Shown: positions 41,721-51,745, counted from the stretch's first letter. The stretch: 64,000 nt of DNA from UBA2336 sp036787955 (GCA_036787955.1 DAIQOI010000001.1:124001-188000), one strand, 5' to 3'. Translations and numbers: made by a program. The notes: generated by a model not told the origin, from the sequence alone.

Positions 41721-42950
41721 ATGGAAATTAAAGATCAAGAAGTAATGCTGGGCGGGGTGGGGGTGAAAGAACTGGTTGAACAGTTTGGCACCCCGCTGTA
41801 TGTATATGATGGCGCACGCATGGTACAGCAACTCGACCGCCTGCGCAAAGCCTTTGCGGTGCCGTTGCAGATTAAATACGCCATCAAGGCTCTTCCGAAT
41901 GTTTCCGTGCTGAAATGGCTGCGTAAACATGGAAGCGGGGCCGATGCCGTTTCCATTCAGGAAGTAAGGCTGGCCCTGCTGGCAGGGTTTCTGCCGCAGG
42001 AAATCATGTTTTCGCCCAATTGTGCTCCTTTTGAAGAGACCGCAGAAGCCGTACAACTGGGTGTTCAGGTAAATGTGGACAATCTTTCCTTCCTGGATAG
42101 ATTTGGTGCGCAATTCAAAAATTCCTGGCCCTGTGCCATTCGGCTAAATCCGAGCATTAAAGCGGGTGGTCATGAAAAGATCTCCGTGGGGCACAGCGAC
42201 TCAAAGTTCGGCATACCTGTTCAACAGCTGGATGAAGTAAAAAAAATAGTGCAGCAACACAATATCCGCATTAACGGACTGCACATTCACACCGGCTCCG
42301 ACATCGCTGATGTGCAGGTTTATATGAAGATGGTAGATATTTTTTTTGACATCCTGCCTGATTTCCCCGATGTAGAGTTCCTGGACTTCGGCAGCGGTTT
42401 TAAAGTGCCCTACCGCGAAGGCGATATTGCGCTGAATATTGAAGAGCTGGGCAGCCTGCTTAGCATGCGCATAGCCGCGTACAGCCAGAAGAACAGTCGC
42501 AACCTTGAGTTGTGGCTTGAGCCGGGTAAATTTCTGGTAAGTGAAGCCGGCTGGCTGCTGGCCCGATGCACTGTAGTAAAGCCAACTCCTGCCCGTACGT
42601 TTGTGGGGTTAAATACCGGCCTGAATCATCTTATCCGACCGATGATGTACGGAGCATATCATCATATTGTTAACGTAAGCAACCCACACGATAAGACCGA
42701 AACCTATACCGTTGTAGGATATATTTGTGAAACCGACACCTTCGGCACCGACCGTAACATCAGCAAAGTGCGCGAAGGTGATGTACTGGCAATCTGCAAT
42801 GCGGGCGCCTATGGCTACGCCATGGCATCGAACTACAATGCGCGCTTCCGGCCAGCCGAAGTGCTGCTCGTCAACGGCAAAGCGCACCTTATCCGAGAAG
42901 CAGATACCCTGGATGATCTGCTGCGCGGTCAGCGCATTGTTGACTTATGA
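41721..42950 (+). CDS. lysA: Diaminopimelate decarboxylase
   Basis: 409 aa from ATG 41721 (MEIKDQEVMLGGVGVKEL); the open frame upstream is not family-like. The PLP lysine is in QIKYAIKALPN, the phosphate-binding region in GLHIHTGSDI and LDFGSGFKVPY, and the C-terminal catalytic Cys region is YICETDTFGTDRN, a Bacteroidota variant of CESGD. The enzyme makes L-lysine from meso-DAP. Its 3' end overlaps the radical SAM gene by 6 bp, convergent. Carboxynorspermidine decarboxylase is a less likely reading. Confidence 0.92.
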   Translation: MEIKDQEVMLGGVGVKELVEQFGTPLYVYDGARMVQQLDRLRKAFAVPLQIKYAIKALPNVSVLKWLRKHGSGADAVSIQEVRLALLAGFLPQEIMFSPNCAPFEETAEAVQLGVQVNVDNLSFLDRFGAQFKNSWPCAIRLNPSIKAGGHEKISVGHSDSKFGIPVQQLDEVKKIVQQHNIRINGLHIHTGSDIADVQVYMKMVDIFFDILPDFPDVEFLDFGSGFKVPYREGDIALNIEELGSLLSMRIAAYSQKNSRNLELWLEPGKFLVSEAGWLLARCTVVKPTPARTFVGLNTGLNHLIRPMMYGAYHHIVNVSNPHDKTETYTVVGYICETDTFGTDRNISKVREGDVLAICNAGAYGYAMASNYNARFRPAEVLLVNGKAHLIREADTLDDLLRGQRIVDL

Positions 42951-44009
42951 TTCATCAAACAAATTAGCCATACCGGTTCGCCTGAATAGTTTATAGTTGT
43001 AGCCCGGCATGGTGCGAGTTGAAAAAAATCTGCGCTGCGCTACGCGCACGGTTTGCCGTATCACCTCGGCCCATCTTCCTTCGCCCGACAATCTTTTACC
43101 AAAACGACTATCGTGAACCGCCCCACCATGCAGGGATTTGATTTGATTCCATACCTTGTCAAAACGATCGGGAAAACTTTTTCGCAGCCACTTTTCAAAC
43201 ACTTCACCAATACTGCCATTAAGCCTCACCACGGTGTAGCCCATAACACGCGCACCGTTTGCTGCAGCAGCTTCGGCTATCTTCATAATTTCATGGTCAT
43301 TGAGGCCGGGAACAATGGGGGCTATCATAACCCCCACAGGTATGCCGGCTGCCGACAGTTCGCGTACGGTTTGCAGCCGCATGCATGCCGTGGCCGTGCG
43401 GGGCTCCATTACCCTGCGTAGTTCTTCATCAAGCGTGGTAATAGAAATATAAACATGTACCAGGTCAAGACGCGCCATTTTCTGCAGCAAATCAACATCC
43501 CGCATTATTAACCGGTTTTTGGTAATAAGGCTCACCGGATTGCGGTAGCGCCACAACACTTCCAGCAGCCTGCGCGTGATTTGCAGTTTTCGTTCAAGCG
43601 GCTGATAACAATCTGTATTTCCCGACAGCGCAATGGGCGAAGGTTTCCAGGAAGGGCGTTGCAGAAACTTTTCCAGCAACGCAGGTGCATTTTGTTTGAC
43701 CATGATTTTGCTCTCAAAATCAAGGCCCGAGCTGAAACCGTAGTACTCGTGGGTAGTACGCGCATAGCAATAGGCGCAACCATGTTCACAGCCCTGATAG
43801 GGATTAACCGAATACATCATGCCCAGGTCGGGGCTGCTCACTTCGTTCACCACGGCACGGGCCCTTTCAAAAAATACCTGCGTGCGCGGAAGCACCTCAG
43901 CAGGTTCGTCTATGCCTTCCGGATAGCGGCTTACATAAGCCTGTTGCAGGAACCGGTTCAACGGATTGTGTTGTGCTCCCCGTGCCGGTTTATTTTTTTC
44001 ATTGTGCAT
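42945..44009 (-). CDS. PA0069-family radical SAM protein
   Basis: 354 aa from ATG 44009 (MHNEKNKPARGAQHNPLNRF). The radical SAM cluster motif CEHGCAYCYA lies in NPYQGCEHGCAYCYARTTHEYYGFSSGLDFE, the signature of the PA0069/Rv2578c group related to spore photoproduct lyase. Later marks are SGNTDCYQPLERKLQITRRLLEV and VMIAPIVPGLNDHEI. It should bind a 4Fe-4S cluster and SAM; the substrate is unknown, and a DNA-repair role has been guessed from the SPL resemblance. The longer upstream frame (26 codons) was not used because it lacks family similarity. Confidence 0.9.
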   Translation of the reverse strand: MHNEKNKPARGAQHNPLNRFLQQAYVSRYPEGIDEPAEVLPRTQVFFERARAVVNEVSSPDLGMMYSVNPYQGCEHGCAYCYARTTHEYYGFSSGLDFESKIMVKQNAPALLEKFLQRPSWKPSPIALSGNTDCYQPLERKLQITRRLLEVLWRYRNPVSLITKNRLIMRDVDLLQKMARLDLVHVYISITTLDEELRRVMEPRTATACMRLQTVRELSAAGIPVGVMIAPIVPGLNDHEIMKIAEAAAANGARVMGYTVVRLNGSIGEVFEKWLRKSFPDRFDKVWNQIKSLHGGAVHDSRFGKRLSGEGRWAEVIRQTVRVAQRRFFSTRTMPGYNYKLFRRTGMANLFDES

Positions 44010-44085
44010 GGTATAAATTTCGGCTTTCAGGTGGTTTCGTGTAAATAAAATACCTTCACCTGTCAGTCGTTGGCAAATTTTTAAC

Positions 44086-44952
44086 ATGCGTCAGCTCAGC
44101 TATCAGCCTACACCCATTCAGGAATTATTCGATGAGGTTTTTGATAAAGCCGGTGTGCGTGTGCTGATAAAACGGGAAGATCTCAATCATCCGCACGTTT
44201 CGGGTAACAAGTGGTGGAAGCTGAAATACAATCTGGAAGAAGCACATCGGCAGGGCAAAACCACCCTGCTTACCTTTGGGGGTGCCTACTCCAACCACAT
44301 TTATGCAACAGCGGCAGCGGCAAGGGAACTTGGCTTTGAAAGTATTGGTATCATCCGCGGTGAAGAAATCCTGCCTTTAAACCCAACTTTAACTTTTGCT
44401 AAGGGTTGCGGCATGCGTCTGCACTACGTTTCGCGCGGGGTGTATCGGAGAAAAGAGGAACCCGTATTTGCCGAAATGCTTCACGAACAGTTTGGCGATT
44501 TTTATCTCATCCCGGAAGGAGGTACAAACGAACTGGCTGTTAAGGGCGTGGCCGAATTTGCCCGAACACTTGGTACTGATTTCGATTACCTGTGCTGTGC
44601 CGTAGGTACGGGTGGAACAATTGCCGGTTTGATAAGCGGGTTAGCCGGCAAGAAACAGGTAATCGGCTTTCCGGTGCTGAAAGGAGCTTTTTATCTGCCG
44701 GAAAACATTAAGAGGCTGTTAAAGGCACCTTACGACAACTGGATTCTGAACCATGGTTACCATCTGGGAGGTTTTGCCAAAATGCCTGCTCAACTGAAGG
44801 CTTTCAGCCGGGATTTTGAGCATCAACATGGCATTAAAACCGACCTGGCCTATACGGCAAAGCTGTTGTGGGCAGTATTACAGGAAATAGAGTCGGGCAA
44901 ATTTGAGCGGGGCAGCACGATTATGGTGCTGCACAGCGGGGGCATTGCCTAA
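44086..44952 (+). CDS. PLP-dependent ACC deaminase / D-cysteine desulfhydrase-like enzyme
   Basis: 288 aa. The fold-type II PLP lysine is in HVSGNKWWKLKYNL, followed by LTFGGAYSNHIYATAAAARELG (the serine/asparagine pair that holds the cofactor) and the glycine loop CCAVGTGGTIAGLISGL. Length is a little below the 330 aa usual for D-cysteine desulfhydrase. It probably eliminates ammonia and a leaving group from a small D-amino acid or ACC. The substrate is not resolved by motif. Divergent from the radical SAM gene and convergent with the UPF0316 gene (4-bp overlap). Confidence 0.87.
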   Translation: MRQLSYQPTPIQELFDEVFDKAGVRVLIKREDLNHPHVSGNKWWKLKYNLEEAHRQGKTTLLTFGGAYSNHIYATAAAARELGFESIGIIRGEEILPLNPTLTFAKGCGMRLHYVSRGVYRRKEEPVFAEMLHEQFGDFYLIPEGGTNELAVKGVAEFARTLGTDFDYLCCAVGTGGTIAGLISGLAGKKQVIGFPVLKGAFYLPENIKRLLKAPYDNWILNHGYHLGGFAKMPAQLKAFSRDFEHQHGIKTDLAYTAKLLWAVLQEIESGKFERGSTIMVLHSGGIA

Positions 44953-45569
44953 CTGGTATGCCTAAACCATCCTCCGCTCTTCAGCCAGCTGGCTATGCTC
45001 CAGCGTGCACTTTCCTGCACCATCGCTCCGCTCTCAGCAGCACGGTTTACTCTTTCAACGGTGTAAAAGGCGGTAGGCAGGTTTTCGCGCAACCATTGCA
45101 ACAGCTCTTCCAGGTTTTCGCGCGGCAGCACGGTAAATATCAGATTTTCAGGACCATCCAGACCTTCCGTCTGCACACGCGTGTACCGGTATTCGTGTTT
45201 CTTTAAATAATCGGCCAGGGTGGCTACATCCTTGCGGGTAATAATGCGCACGATAACCTTGCCGTATGCAATCTCTTCTTCAATGAGCATGCCCACCAGA
45301 ATGCCCGTGGCAAAGCCTGCCGGATACGCCACATAGCATATCCAGTTGTCCATGTGTTCGAAAATCTGACGGATGGCCATCAGCCATATAAATGATTCAA
45401 AAAAACCAAGCAAGGTGGCAATCAGTTTTCTTCCACCCAGCACATATATGATCCGTATAGTATTGATGGACACATCCATGATGCGCGCCAGAAAGATGAG
45501 AAAGGGAAGGAGCACATAACTGAAAACGTTTTCGGATACGCCCAGCGTGCCGGTGAAGAAGTTTTCCAT
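44949..45569 (-). CDS. UPF0316 membrane protein (DUF5698 + DUF2179)
   Basis: 206 aa. Residues ~20-110 hold three hydrophobic helices in the typical pattern LARIMDVSINTIRIIYVLGGRKLIATLLGFFESFIWLMAIRQIF, then YPAGFATGILVGMLIEE (DUF5698). Residues ~105-180 are the cytoplasmic DUF2179 regulatory-like domain (VIVRIITRKDVATLADYLKKHEYRYTRVQ). This pairing is the YebE/UPF0316 family of unknown function, seen in Gram-positive bacteria and Bacteroidota. The gene lies 25 bp after radA on the same strand. Confidence 0.88.
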   Translation of the reverse strand: MENFFTGTLGVSENVFSYVLLPFLIFLARIMDVSINTIRIIYVLGGRKLIATLLGFFESFIWLMAIRQIFEHMDNWICYVAYPAGFATGILVGMLIEEEIAYGKVIVRIITRKDVATLADYLKKHEYRYTRVQTEGLDGPENLIFTVLPRENLEELLQWLRENLPTAFYTVERVNRAAESGAMVQESARWSIASWLKSGGWFRHTS

Positions 45570-45594
45570 GGCCGATTGATTTGGAAGGCAAAGA

Positions 45595-46959
45595 TTACAG
45601 TCTGCCGAATAAATCGGTAAACACCTCCGTTAATTTTCCGAAAGCCTTCAGCCGGATTGTTAACCGCTTATTATCTGCATTTTTCAGACTGAACCGCGAC
45701 AGATACATGGTTTCAAAGCCCAGCTTTTCGGCTTCGGCAATGCGCTGCTCGATGCGGTTCACGGCCCGCAGTTCACCTCCCAGTCCCACCTCGGCCGCAA
45801 AACATATTTTGTCCGATACAGGAAGTTCTTCCAGCGAAGACACCAGCGACACACAAAGTGAGAGGTCAAGTGCCGGGTCTTCTATTTTGATACCGCCAGC
45901 CAGATTGACAAACACATCGTGCATGCCCATGCGGTAACCGCAGCGTTTTTCCAATACAGCCAACAGCATGTTCAGCCGCTTGTGATCAAACCCGGTAGAT
46001 GAGCGTTGCGGAGTGCCGTACGATGCCTGGCTTACCAGCGATTGCACCTCAATAAGCAAGGGCCGGTTGCCCTCCAGCGTGGCTGCTATGGTGGACCCGC
46101 TCACCGGGGCTTCTTTCTGGGAAATGAGTATTTCGGATGGATTGGATACTTCGCGCAGGCCGGTGCTGCGCATTTCATAAATACCCAGTTCTGATGTGCT
46201 GCCGTAACGGTTTTTGGTTGTGCGCAGAATGCGGTAGGCCAGGTGCTGGTCGCCCTCAAACTGCAACACGGTATCTACCATGTGTTCCAGCACTTTGGGG
46301 CCGGCCAGGGCGCCATCCTTTGTTATATGGCCGATGAGAAAAACCGGGGTGGCGGTTTCTTTGGCAAACCGCAACAGTTCGGCCGTGCACTGCCGTACCT
46401 GGGCGATGCTGCCGGCAGCGGAGTCGAGCAGGTCGGAATGGAGGGTTTGAATGGAGTCTATAATAAGCAGTCCCGGGTTCAGTTCGCGTGCTGCCTTCAG
46501 GATTGCCTGGGTTTGCGTTTCGGTGAATACGTGGATGTTGGCTGTTGCAGCTTGTTGCAGCCGGTCAGCCCGCATTCGGATTTGCTGTCCGCTCTCCTCG
46601 CCCGAAACATACAATACATGAACATCCTTAAAGTGCAGGGCCAGCTGCAGCAACAGGGTCGATTTGCCGATGCCCGGTTCACCGCCTATGAGCACCAACG
46701 AGCCGGGCACTATGCCACCCCCCAGTACGCGGTTCAGCTCGGCATCGGGAGTAATGATGCGGTATTCGCCGGCTGAGTCTATCTCGTGTAGCAACAGGGG
46801 TTTAACCGGTGTGCCTGAATAGCGTTGTGCCGCAGGTGTTTTTACCACGGTCTCTTCCACAAACGTGTTCCATTGCTGGCAGGCCGGACACCTTCCCAGC
46901 CACTTGGGCGATTCATGCCCGCAGTTCTGGCAGAAATACAGGGTTTTTGTTTTGGCCAT
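45595..46959 (-). CDS. radA: DNA repair protein RadA
   Basis: 454 aa. An N-terminal four-Cys zinc finger (FCQNCGHESPKWLGRCPACQQWN), Walker A GGEPGIGKST, the RadA-specific TKNRYGSTSELGIYEM (KNRFG motif) and a C-terminal Lon-protease-like domain (LAGGIKIEDPALDLSLCVSLVSSLEELPVSDKICFAAEVGLGGELR) make the assignment certain. RadA/Sms drives branch migration of recombination intermediates. It leads into the UPF0316 gene and follows an SDR gene. Confidence 0.96.
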   Translation of the reverse strand: MAKTKTLYFCQNCGHESPKWLGRCPACQQWNTFVEETVVKTPAAQRYSGTPVKPLLLHEIDSAGEYRIITPDAELNRVLGGGIVPGSLVLIGGEPGIGKSTLLLQLALHFKDVHVLYVSGEESGQQIRMRADRLQQAATANIHVFTETQTQAILKAARELNPGLLIIDSIQTLHSDLLDSAAGSIAQVRQCTAELLRFAKETATPVFLIGHITKDGALAGPKVLEHMVDTVLQFEGDQHLAYRILRTTKNRYGSTSELGIYEMRSTGLREVSNPSEILISQKEAPVSGSTIAATLEGNRPLLIEVQSLVSQASYGTPQRSSTGFDHKRLNMLLAVLEKRCGYRMGMHDVFVNLAGGIKIEDPALDLSLCVSLVSSLEELPVSDKICFAAEVGLGGELRAVNRIEQRIAEAEKLGFETMYLSRFSLKNADNKRLTIRLKAFGKLTEVFTDLFGRL

Positions 46960-46985
46960 TAAGCAGACTGGCTTTTTATTTTAAA

Positions 46986-47792
46986 TCATTTCAAAGGCGA
47001 GTTCTCCTCTTTAGCAAAAGCATTGTATACCAGCCGATCGGCCAAAGAGGGCCACCATTTGTTCAGCCATACAGCCAGCTTTCCTTCGGTCGTCAAAATG
47101 AGCGTTCGTTTTCGCCTGGCGGTAGCCCGGTAAATATGTCGTGCGCATTCTTCGGCTGTCATCATTTTCTTTTCGTTGCGCGGTGATTCGCCCTGCATGA
47201 CGCCGGCACCTGTAAGCGCACGCTTTCTGATGTTGGAGGCTGTAAAGCCCGGACACGCTGTTAATACATGTACACCGGTTTTAAGCAATTCGGTGCGCAG
47301 CACTTCCAGAAAACCATTCAGGGCAAACTTAGATGCCGAGTATCCTGCCCGGCCGGGCAACCCCCGATAACCGGCAATGGAAGAGATGCCTACCACCGAG
47401 CCTTTGTTTCGGATGATTTCCGGCAAGCAATACTTTGTTGCATACAGCGCTCCGTAAAAGTTAATGTCCATGACCTGCTTTATCACCGGGATCTCCGCCT
47501 GTTCAAACAGCGCCCGCATGGAAATGCCTGCATTGTTGATCAGAATATCGATTTTGCCATAGCGGTTGATGGCCTCTTCGGCCATGCGCCTGTTGTCTTC
47601 TTCTTTACTTACATCGGCCTGAACACCCGAAACCTGTATGCCGGCCTGCCGCAATTCCTGCACGGTCCTTTCCAGTTCAGTTGGATTTCTTCCTGTAATG
47701 AGCAGTTTTGCACCATGTTTCCCGAATTCAAAAGCCAAAGCCCTGCCAATACCCGATGTGCCCCCGGTAATGATAACTACTTTATCTTCCAT
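46986..47792 (-). CDS. Short-chain dehydrogenase/reductase
   Basis: 268 aa. The classical SDR cofactor motif TGGTSGIGRAL, the NNAG motif (ILINNAGISM), the active-site Ser in GISSIAGYRG and the YxxxK pair in YSASKFALNG are all present. The C-terminus is longer and hydrophobic (LAVWLNKWWPSLADRLVYNAF), seen in membrane-associated SDRs resembling DHRS7/11beta-HSD-type enzymes. Substrate unknown. It is upstream of radA (26 bp) and divergent from the acyltransferase gene. Confidence 0.92.
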   Translation of the reverse strand: MEDKVVIITGGTSGIGRALAFEFGKHGAKLLITGRNPTELERTVQELRQAGIQVSGVQADVSKEEDNRRMAEEAINRYGKIDILINNAGISMRALFEQAEIPVIKQVMDINFYGALYATKYCLPEIIRNKGSVVGISSIAGYRGLPGRAGYSASKFALNGFLEVLRTELLKTGVHVLTACPGFTASNIRKRALTGAGVMQGESPRNEKKMMTAEECARHIYRATARRKRTLILTTEGKLAVWLNKWWPSLADRLVYNAFAKEENSPLK

Positions 47793-47841
47793 ATGATGTG
47801 GTTGGTGTAAAATTACTAAGACTTGCTAACTTAACTCTGCC

Positions 47842-48717
47842 ATGTTTTTTCTGCGCCTTCTTTCTCAGCTTCCGCTTCGTTTTCTCTATTTCTTTTCCGA
47901 TTTCCTCTTCATAGTTGCATACTACCTCACCGGCTACCGCAAAAAACTGGTGATGCGCAATCTTCGGCAATCATTTCCCGACAGGAACCCGAAGGAGGTA
48001 CGCATGATTGCAAAAGATTTTTACCGCCATCTTTGCGATTATGCCGTTGAATCCCTGAAGCTCATCAGCATCAGCCGTGAAGAGTTGATTGAGCGGGTAG
48101 AGCTGCGGAATCCTGAAGTTCTTACCGATCATACCAGCCGCGGGCAATCGGTCATGGTGCTGGCATCGCACACCTTCAACTGGGAATGGTTGCTGGCAGC
48201 ATCGAGTGTCAGGCTGCCTGCTCAGCTTGACTTTGTTTACCAGGCCCAGCGAAGCCGTTTTGCCAATCGCTTTTCGCTGGAAGGTCGCTGTCGCTTCGGG
48301 GCGTATGCCATTGAGCGCTTTCAGGTAGGCAGGGAAAACGTACTCAGAAAAGATTTGACCAGAATTCTTGCTATTGTGGCCGATCAGTATCCGGGCTTGC
48401 AAAGAGACAAGAAAATAGTTGTTCCTTTTCTTCATCAGCAAACTGCCTTCTTCCTGGCCCCCCAAACACTTGCCAATACAACCGGCTTTCCTGTTTATTA
48501 TGCGCAGATAAGAAAAGTCCGGCGCGGCTATTACACTGTTTTTTTTGAGCCCCTCGGAAGTCCTCCCTTTGAGGGTGAAAAAAATTCACTTATCCACCGC
48601 TATGCCTCAGCCATTGAAAAACTTATTCATGAGCGACCATCGGAATGGTTGTGGTCACACAACCGATGGAAGCAGCGGCATATTACGACAGCATCTGCAT
48701 CACATCCTCCCGCGTGA
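47842..48717 (+). CDS. LpxL/HtrB-like lipid A acyltransferase
   Basis: 291 aa. An N-terminal membrane anchor (LPLRFLYFFSDFLFIVAYYLTGYRKKLVMRNLRQSFP) and the catalytic H-x4-E motif in ASHTFNWEW place it in the lysophospholipid acyltransferase/LpxL family. PGLQRDKKIVVPFLHQQTAFFLAPQTLANTTGFPVYYAQIRKV supplies the acyl pocket region. It should add a secondary acyl chain to lipid A at the inner membrane. Its 3' end overlaps the SNF2 helicase gene by 35 bp on the opposite strand. Exact acceptor is not resolved. Confidence 0.88.
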   Translation: MFFLRLLSQLPLRFLYFFSDFLFIVAYYLTGYRKKLVMRNLRQSFPDRNPKEVRMIAKDFYRHLCDYAVESLKLISISREELIERVELRNPEVLTDHTSRGQSVMVLASHTFNWEWLLAASSVRLPAQLDFVYQAQRSRFANRFSLEGRCRFGAYAIERFQVGRENVLRKDLTRILAIVADQYPGLQRDKKIVVPFLHQQTAFFLAPQTLANTTGFPVYYAQIRKVRRGYYTVFFEPLGSPPFEGEKNSLIHRYASAIEKLIHERPSEWLWSHNRWKQRHITTASASHPPA

Positions 48718-51625
48718 GTTGCTTCATAATGCTTTCTTCGGTTGGTATAAGTTCGCTGGTTAGTCTTAGTTTCTTTTGTTGCAGCACCAGGATTTTCTCT
48801 TCTACCGTATTACGCGTAATAAATTTGTAGGTAAATACCTTTTGCTTCTGGCCGATGCGATAGGCGCGGTCAACTGCCTGGGCCTCGACAGCAGGATTCC
48901 ACCAAGGGTCGAGTATGAACACATAATCGGCCTGCGTAAGGTTCAGGCCAAGGCCTCCTGCTTTAATGGAAATAAGAAACACCCGTACTTCCGGGTTGTT
49001 GTTGAACATTTCAACCTGCTCCCTGCGATCAATGCTTGAGCCATCCAGGTAGGCAAACTGAATTCTTTGCTTTTTTAAATGCTTGCGCACGATGTCCAGG
49101 TGCTTAACAAACTGACTAAACACCAGTACCTTGTGTCCTTCGAGAATTGCATTTTCCAGCATGTGGGTAATGTCTTCCATTTTGCCTGAATCGCCTGCAT
49201 AGGAGGGCTCCAGCATGCGCGGATGATTGGCCAGTTGCCGCAGTTTTGTTAGCCCCTCTAAAATCGTAAACCGGCTGTTGTTCATGCCTTCGCGATCTAT
49301 CAGATCGAGAATTTTGCCGCGGTAATAGGCTTTTACTTCCTCGTACTTTTTCTGTTGCTCGGGCGTCATCTCCGAATAGTGGATGTACTCGGCTTTTTCG
49401 GGCAGCTCGGTAAGTACCTGCGATTTGTGCCTTCGCAAAACAAATGGTTTGATTATGGCATGCAGCTTTTTTGATTTGGCTTCATCGTTTTTCTTTTCTA
49501 TGGGTAGCTGATATTCCTGCCTGAAATAACTTTGCGTACCCAGTAAACCGGGATTGATGAAGGTCATTTGCGACCATAAATCCATGGTGGTGTTTTCAAG
49601 GGGGGTTCCCGTTAAAGTTAATTTATACCTTGAGCGAAGTTCTCGGACGGCTTTTGCAATAATGGATGAGGGATTTTTAATAACCTGCGATTCATCAAGT
49701 ATAATGTAGTTGAAATAGTACTGCTTAAGCAGGTCTATGTCCAGCCGGGTAATGCCATATGAAGTGAGGACCACATCGTAGCTATCGAACCGCCTTATAT
49801 CCTTGTTTCTTTGTGTGCCCGTAAAGTTCAGCACCCGCAGTTCAGGCGTGAAACGCGCAGCCTCTACTTCCCAGTTGTAAATCAGTGAAGTGGGCATAAT
49901 AACCAGCGAAGTACCACGGCCTGCTTCCTTTTCGGCCTGAAGGAGGGCCAGAGCCTGAACCGTTTTTCCCAGGCCCATATCATCGGCAAGGCAGCCCCCC
50001 AGGCGGTATTCGTTAAGGAAGCGCAACCAGTTGTATCCGGCTTTTTGATAGGGCCGAAGCTCGCCTTTAAAACCTTGCGGCAGTGCATAATCTTTAATAC
50101 CCGAAAAGTTGGCCAACTGTCTTATTTTTTCGCTGATATGCACACGTGCCAGGTTGCTTTCTTCCAGCTCGCGCACCAAATTAAGATGGTGCTTGCGCAA
50201 AACCGGTCTGTCCGTTTTTTCATCCGATTCGCTAAGCGCAAATAAATCGGCATACTTGGTAAGCCACGACTCGGGAATAATGGCAATTTCACCGTTGGGC
50301 AGTTTAAACTCTACTTTCTTTTTCAGTATCAGCCTGCGAAGTTCCTTAAATGGTATTTCGAAATCACCAAATTTGATTTTGGCGTGAATATCAAACCAAT
50401 CAATGCTTTCCTTTACCTCAATTGCAATGGTTGCTTTGCCAACAAAATATTTTTTATCGAGATGTTGCGGCTGGGCAACCTCAAAACCAAGGTTGAGCAG
50501 GTTAACCCGGTTTTCATTCAGCCAGGAAAAGGCCTCCGATTTTGACATGACGGTGTTGAAATCCCTCATCGGCAGGCCAAGTTTTTGCAGGGTATTGAGA
50601 AATTTTTTTTCCGTGTCCAGACAGCGCACCACACGGTGGAAAATAAAATCATTGGCATTCTGTTCAACGGTAACACTTACCGGTACACGGTTTCTCCCCT
50701 GAAAGCGATGCTTACCGTATTTGAACGAAAGGTCGAAATACATTTTTCCGGTTTCATCGGCCCTGTCCTCTTCAGCGTTAGCGTCTGTTCCAAACAGGGA
50801 GGCCACAGGTTGTTGAACTGTCTGCAGCTCGGAAATAGTAAGCACAGGCAGGGGGTCGTAGTTTTTTTTGTTAATCTGAAAGCCAACCGCATCTACATCA
50901 TCAAATGATGCTATCAATGGTGCTACAAACTTGTTGTAGTAAGTATCTTCCAGGTTTTTGGGAATAAGAAGTTCCTTTTTTGTAAGAAAAGGTTGTAGTT
51001 TTTTGCCGTCTACTGGCTTCTCAAACCCATATAGTTTCCAATTAAGAACCAGCCACGCCGGATTTTTGCATATCAGGTAGGCTGATGGATTTACCAAGTT
51101 AACAGGCTTGCCTTCGTGCAGAACCACCGGGTAATACACTGTTCCCTTTTCGGTTCTTTTGAAATGAAATTGCACCGTTGCTCTTTTTTCCAGCACTTCT
51201 ATGCGCCTGTAGGTTGGCTCACCATCATTGCCCATCTCAAACAGCATCTTGCCTTTCAGCAATTCGAGAATGGCTGCCCGTTTTTCTTCCACGTACAATT
51301 CGATATGCTCCTGAAGCGCTGTGTCCCCTTTTTCAGGATGGTAGGTGCGCGGAAAAAATTCTTCTGGCTTCATTGGTTTGCCTGCAAACTTGCGGGCTAT
51401 AACCTCCTGCTGAATAGCATCCATGAGCTTTACCAGCTCAAAGTCGTTTTCATCCAGACCACGTGCGAACTCCCGCGCGTTTTTTGAAGAAATATTCTGA
51501 TGCTGGTAGGTGAGCCGGCCCCGATCATCCAGATGTACAATATAGGATTCAAACAGATAGCCCAGGTACTCGTGCAGGTATAGCGAGTACACGATTTGAA
51601 AAGGTTGTGCTGCTGAAACCTTCAT
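48683..51625 (-). CDS. SNF2-family DEAD/DEAH-box helicase
   Basis: 980 aa. The C-terminal half carries the SWI2/SNF2 motor: motif I DDMGLGKTVQALALL, motif II LDESQ, motif III LTGTPLENTTMDLWSQM, motif V LISIKAGGLGLNLTQADYV and motif VI AVDRAYRIGQ. The first ~480 residues are a large N-terminal region common to Bacteroidota members, with beta-rich HARE-HTH/SWIM-like sections that I cannot name. It is an ATP-driven DNA translocase, probably remodelling protein-DNA complexes. It has no partner genes nearby. Confidence 0.93.
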   Translation of the reverse strand: MKVSAAQPFQIVYSLYLHEYLGYLFESYIVHLDDRGRLTYQHQNISSKNAREFARGLDENDFELVKLMDAIQQEVIARKFAGKPMKPEEFFPRTYHPEKGDTALQEHIELYVEEKRAAILELLKGKMLFEMGNDGEPTYRRIEVLEKRATVQFHFKRTEKGTVYYPVVLHEGKPVNLVNPSAYLICKNPAWLVLNWKLYGFEKPVDGKKLQPFLTKKELLIPKNLEDTYYNKFVAPLIASFDDVDAVGFQINKKNYDPLPVLTISELQTVQQPVASLFGTDANAEEDRADETGKMYFDLSFKYGKHRFQGRNRVPVSVTVEQNANDFIFHRVVRCLDTEKKFLNTLQKLGLPMRDFNTVMSKSEAFSWLNENRVNLLNLGFEVAQPQHLDKKYFVGKATIAIEVKESIDWFDIHAKIKFGDFEIPFKELRRLILKKKVEFKLPNGEIAIIPESWLTKYADLFALSESDEKTDRPVLRKHHLNLVRELEESNLARVHISEKIRQLANFSGIKDYALPQGFKGELRPYQKAGYNWLRFLNEYRLGGCLADDMGLGKTVQALALLQAEKEAGRGTSLVIMPTSLIYNWEVEAARFTPELRVLNFTGTQRNKDIRRFDSYDVVLTSYGITRLDIDLLKQYYFNYIILDESQVIKNPSSIIAKAVRELRSRYKLTLTGTPLENTTMDLWSQMTFINPGLLGTQSYFRQEYQLPIEKKNDEAKSKKLHAIIKPFVLRRHKSQVLTELPEKAEYIHYSEMTPEQQKKYEEVKAYYRGKILDLIDREGMNNSRFTILEGLTKLRQLANHPRMLEPSYAGDSGKMEDITHMLENAILEGHKVLVFSQFVKHLDIVRKHLKKQRIQFAYLDGSSIDRREQVEMFNNNPEVRVFLISIKAGGLGLNLTQADYVFILDPWWNPAVEAQAVDRAYRIGQKQKVFTYKFITRNTVEEKILVLQQKKLRLTSELIPTEESIMKQLTREDVMQMLS

Positions 51626-51745
51626 GAATATACGGTCTTGATGCGTCTGACCTTAAACGCCAGACAACGCGTTAAACCGAACCTCTAAGGTAAGTAAATT
51701 GGCCGTGAAAAAGTTTTCGATCTGGCCATATTTCATACATGGATC

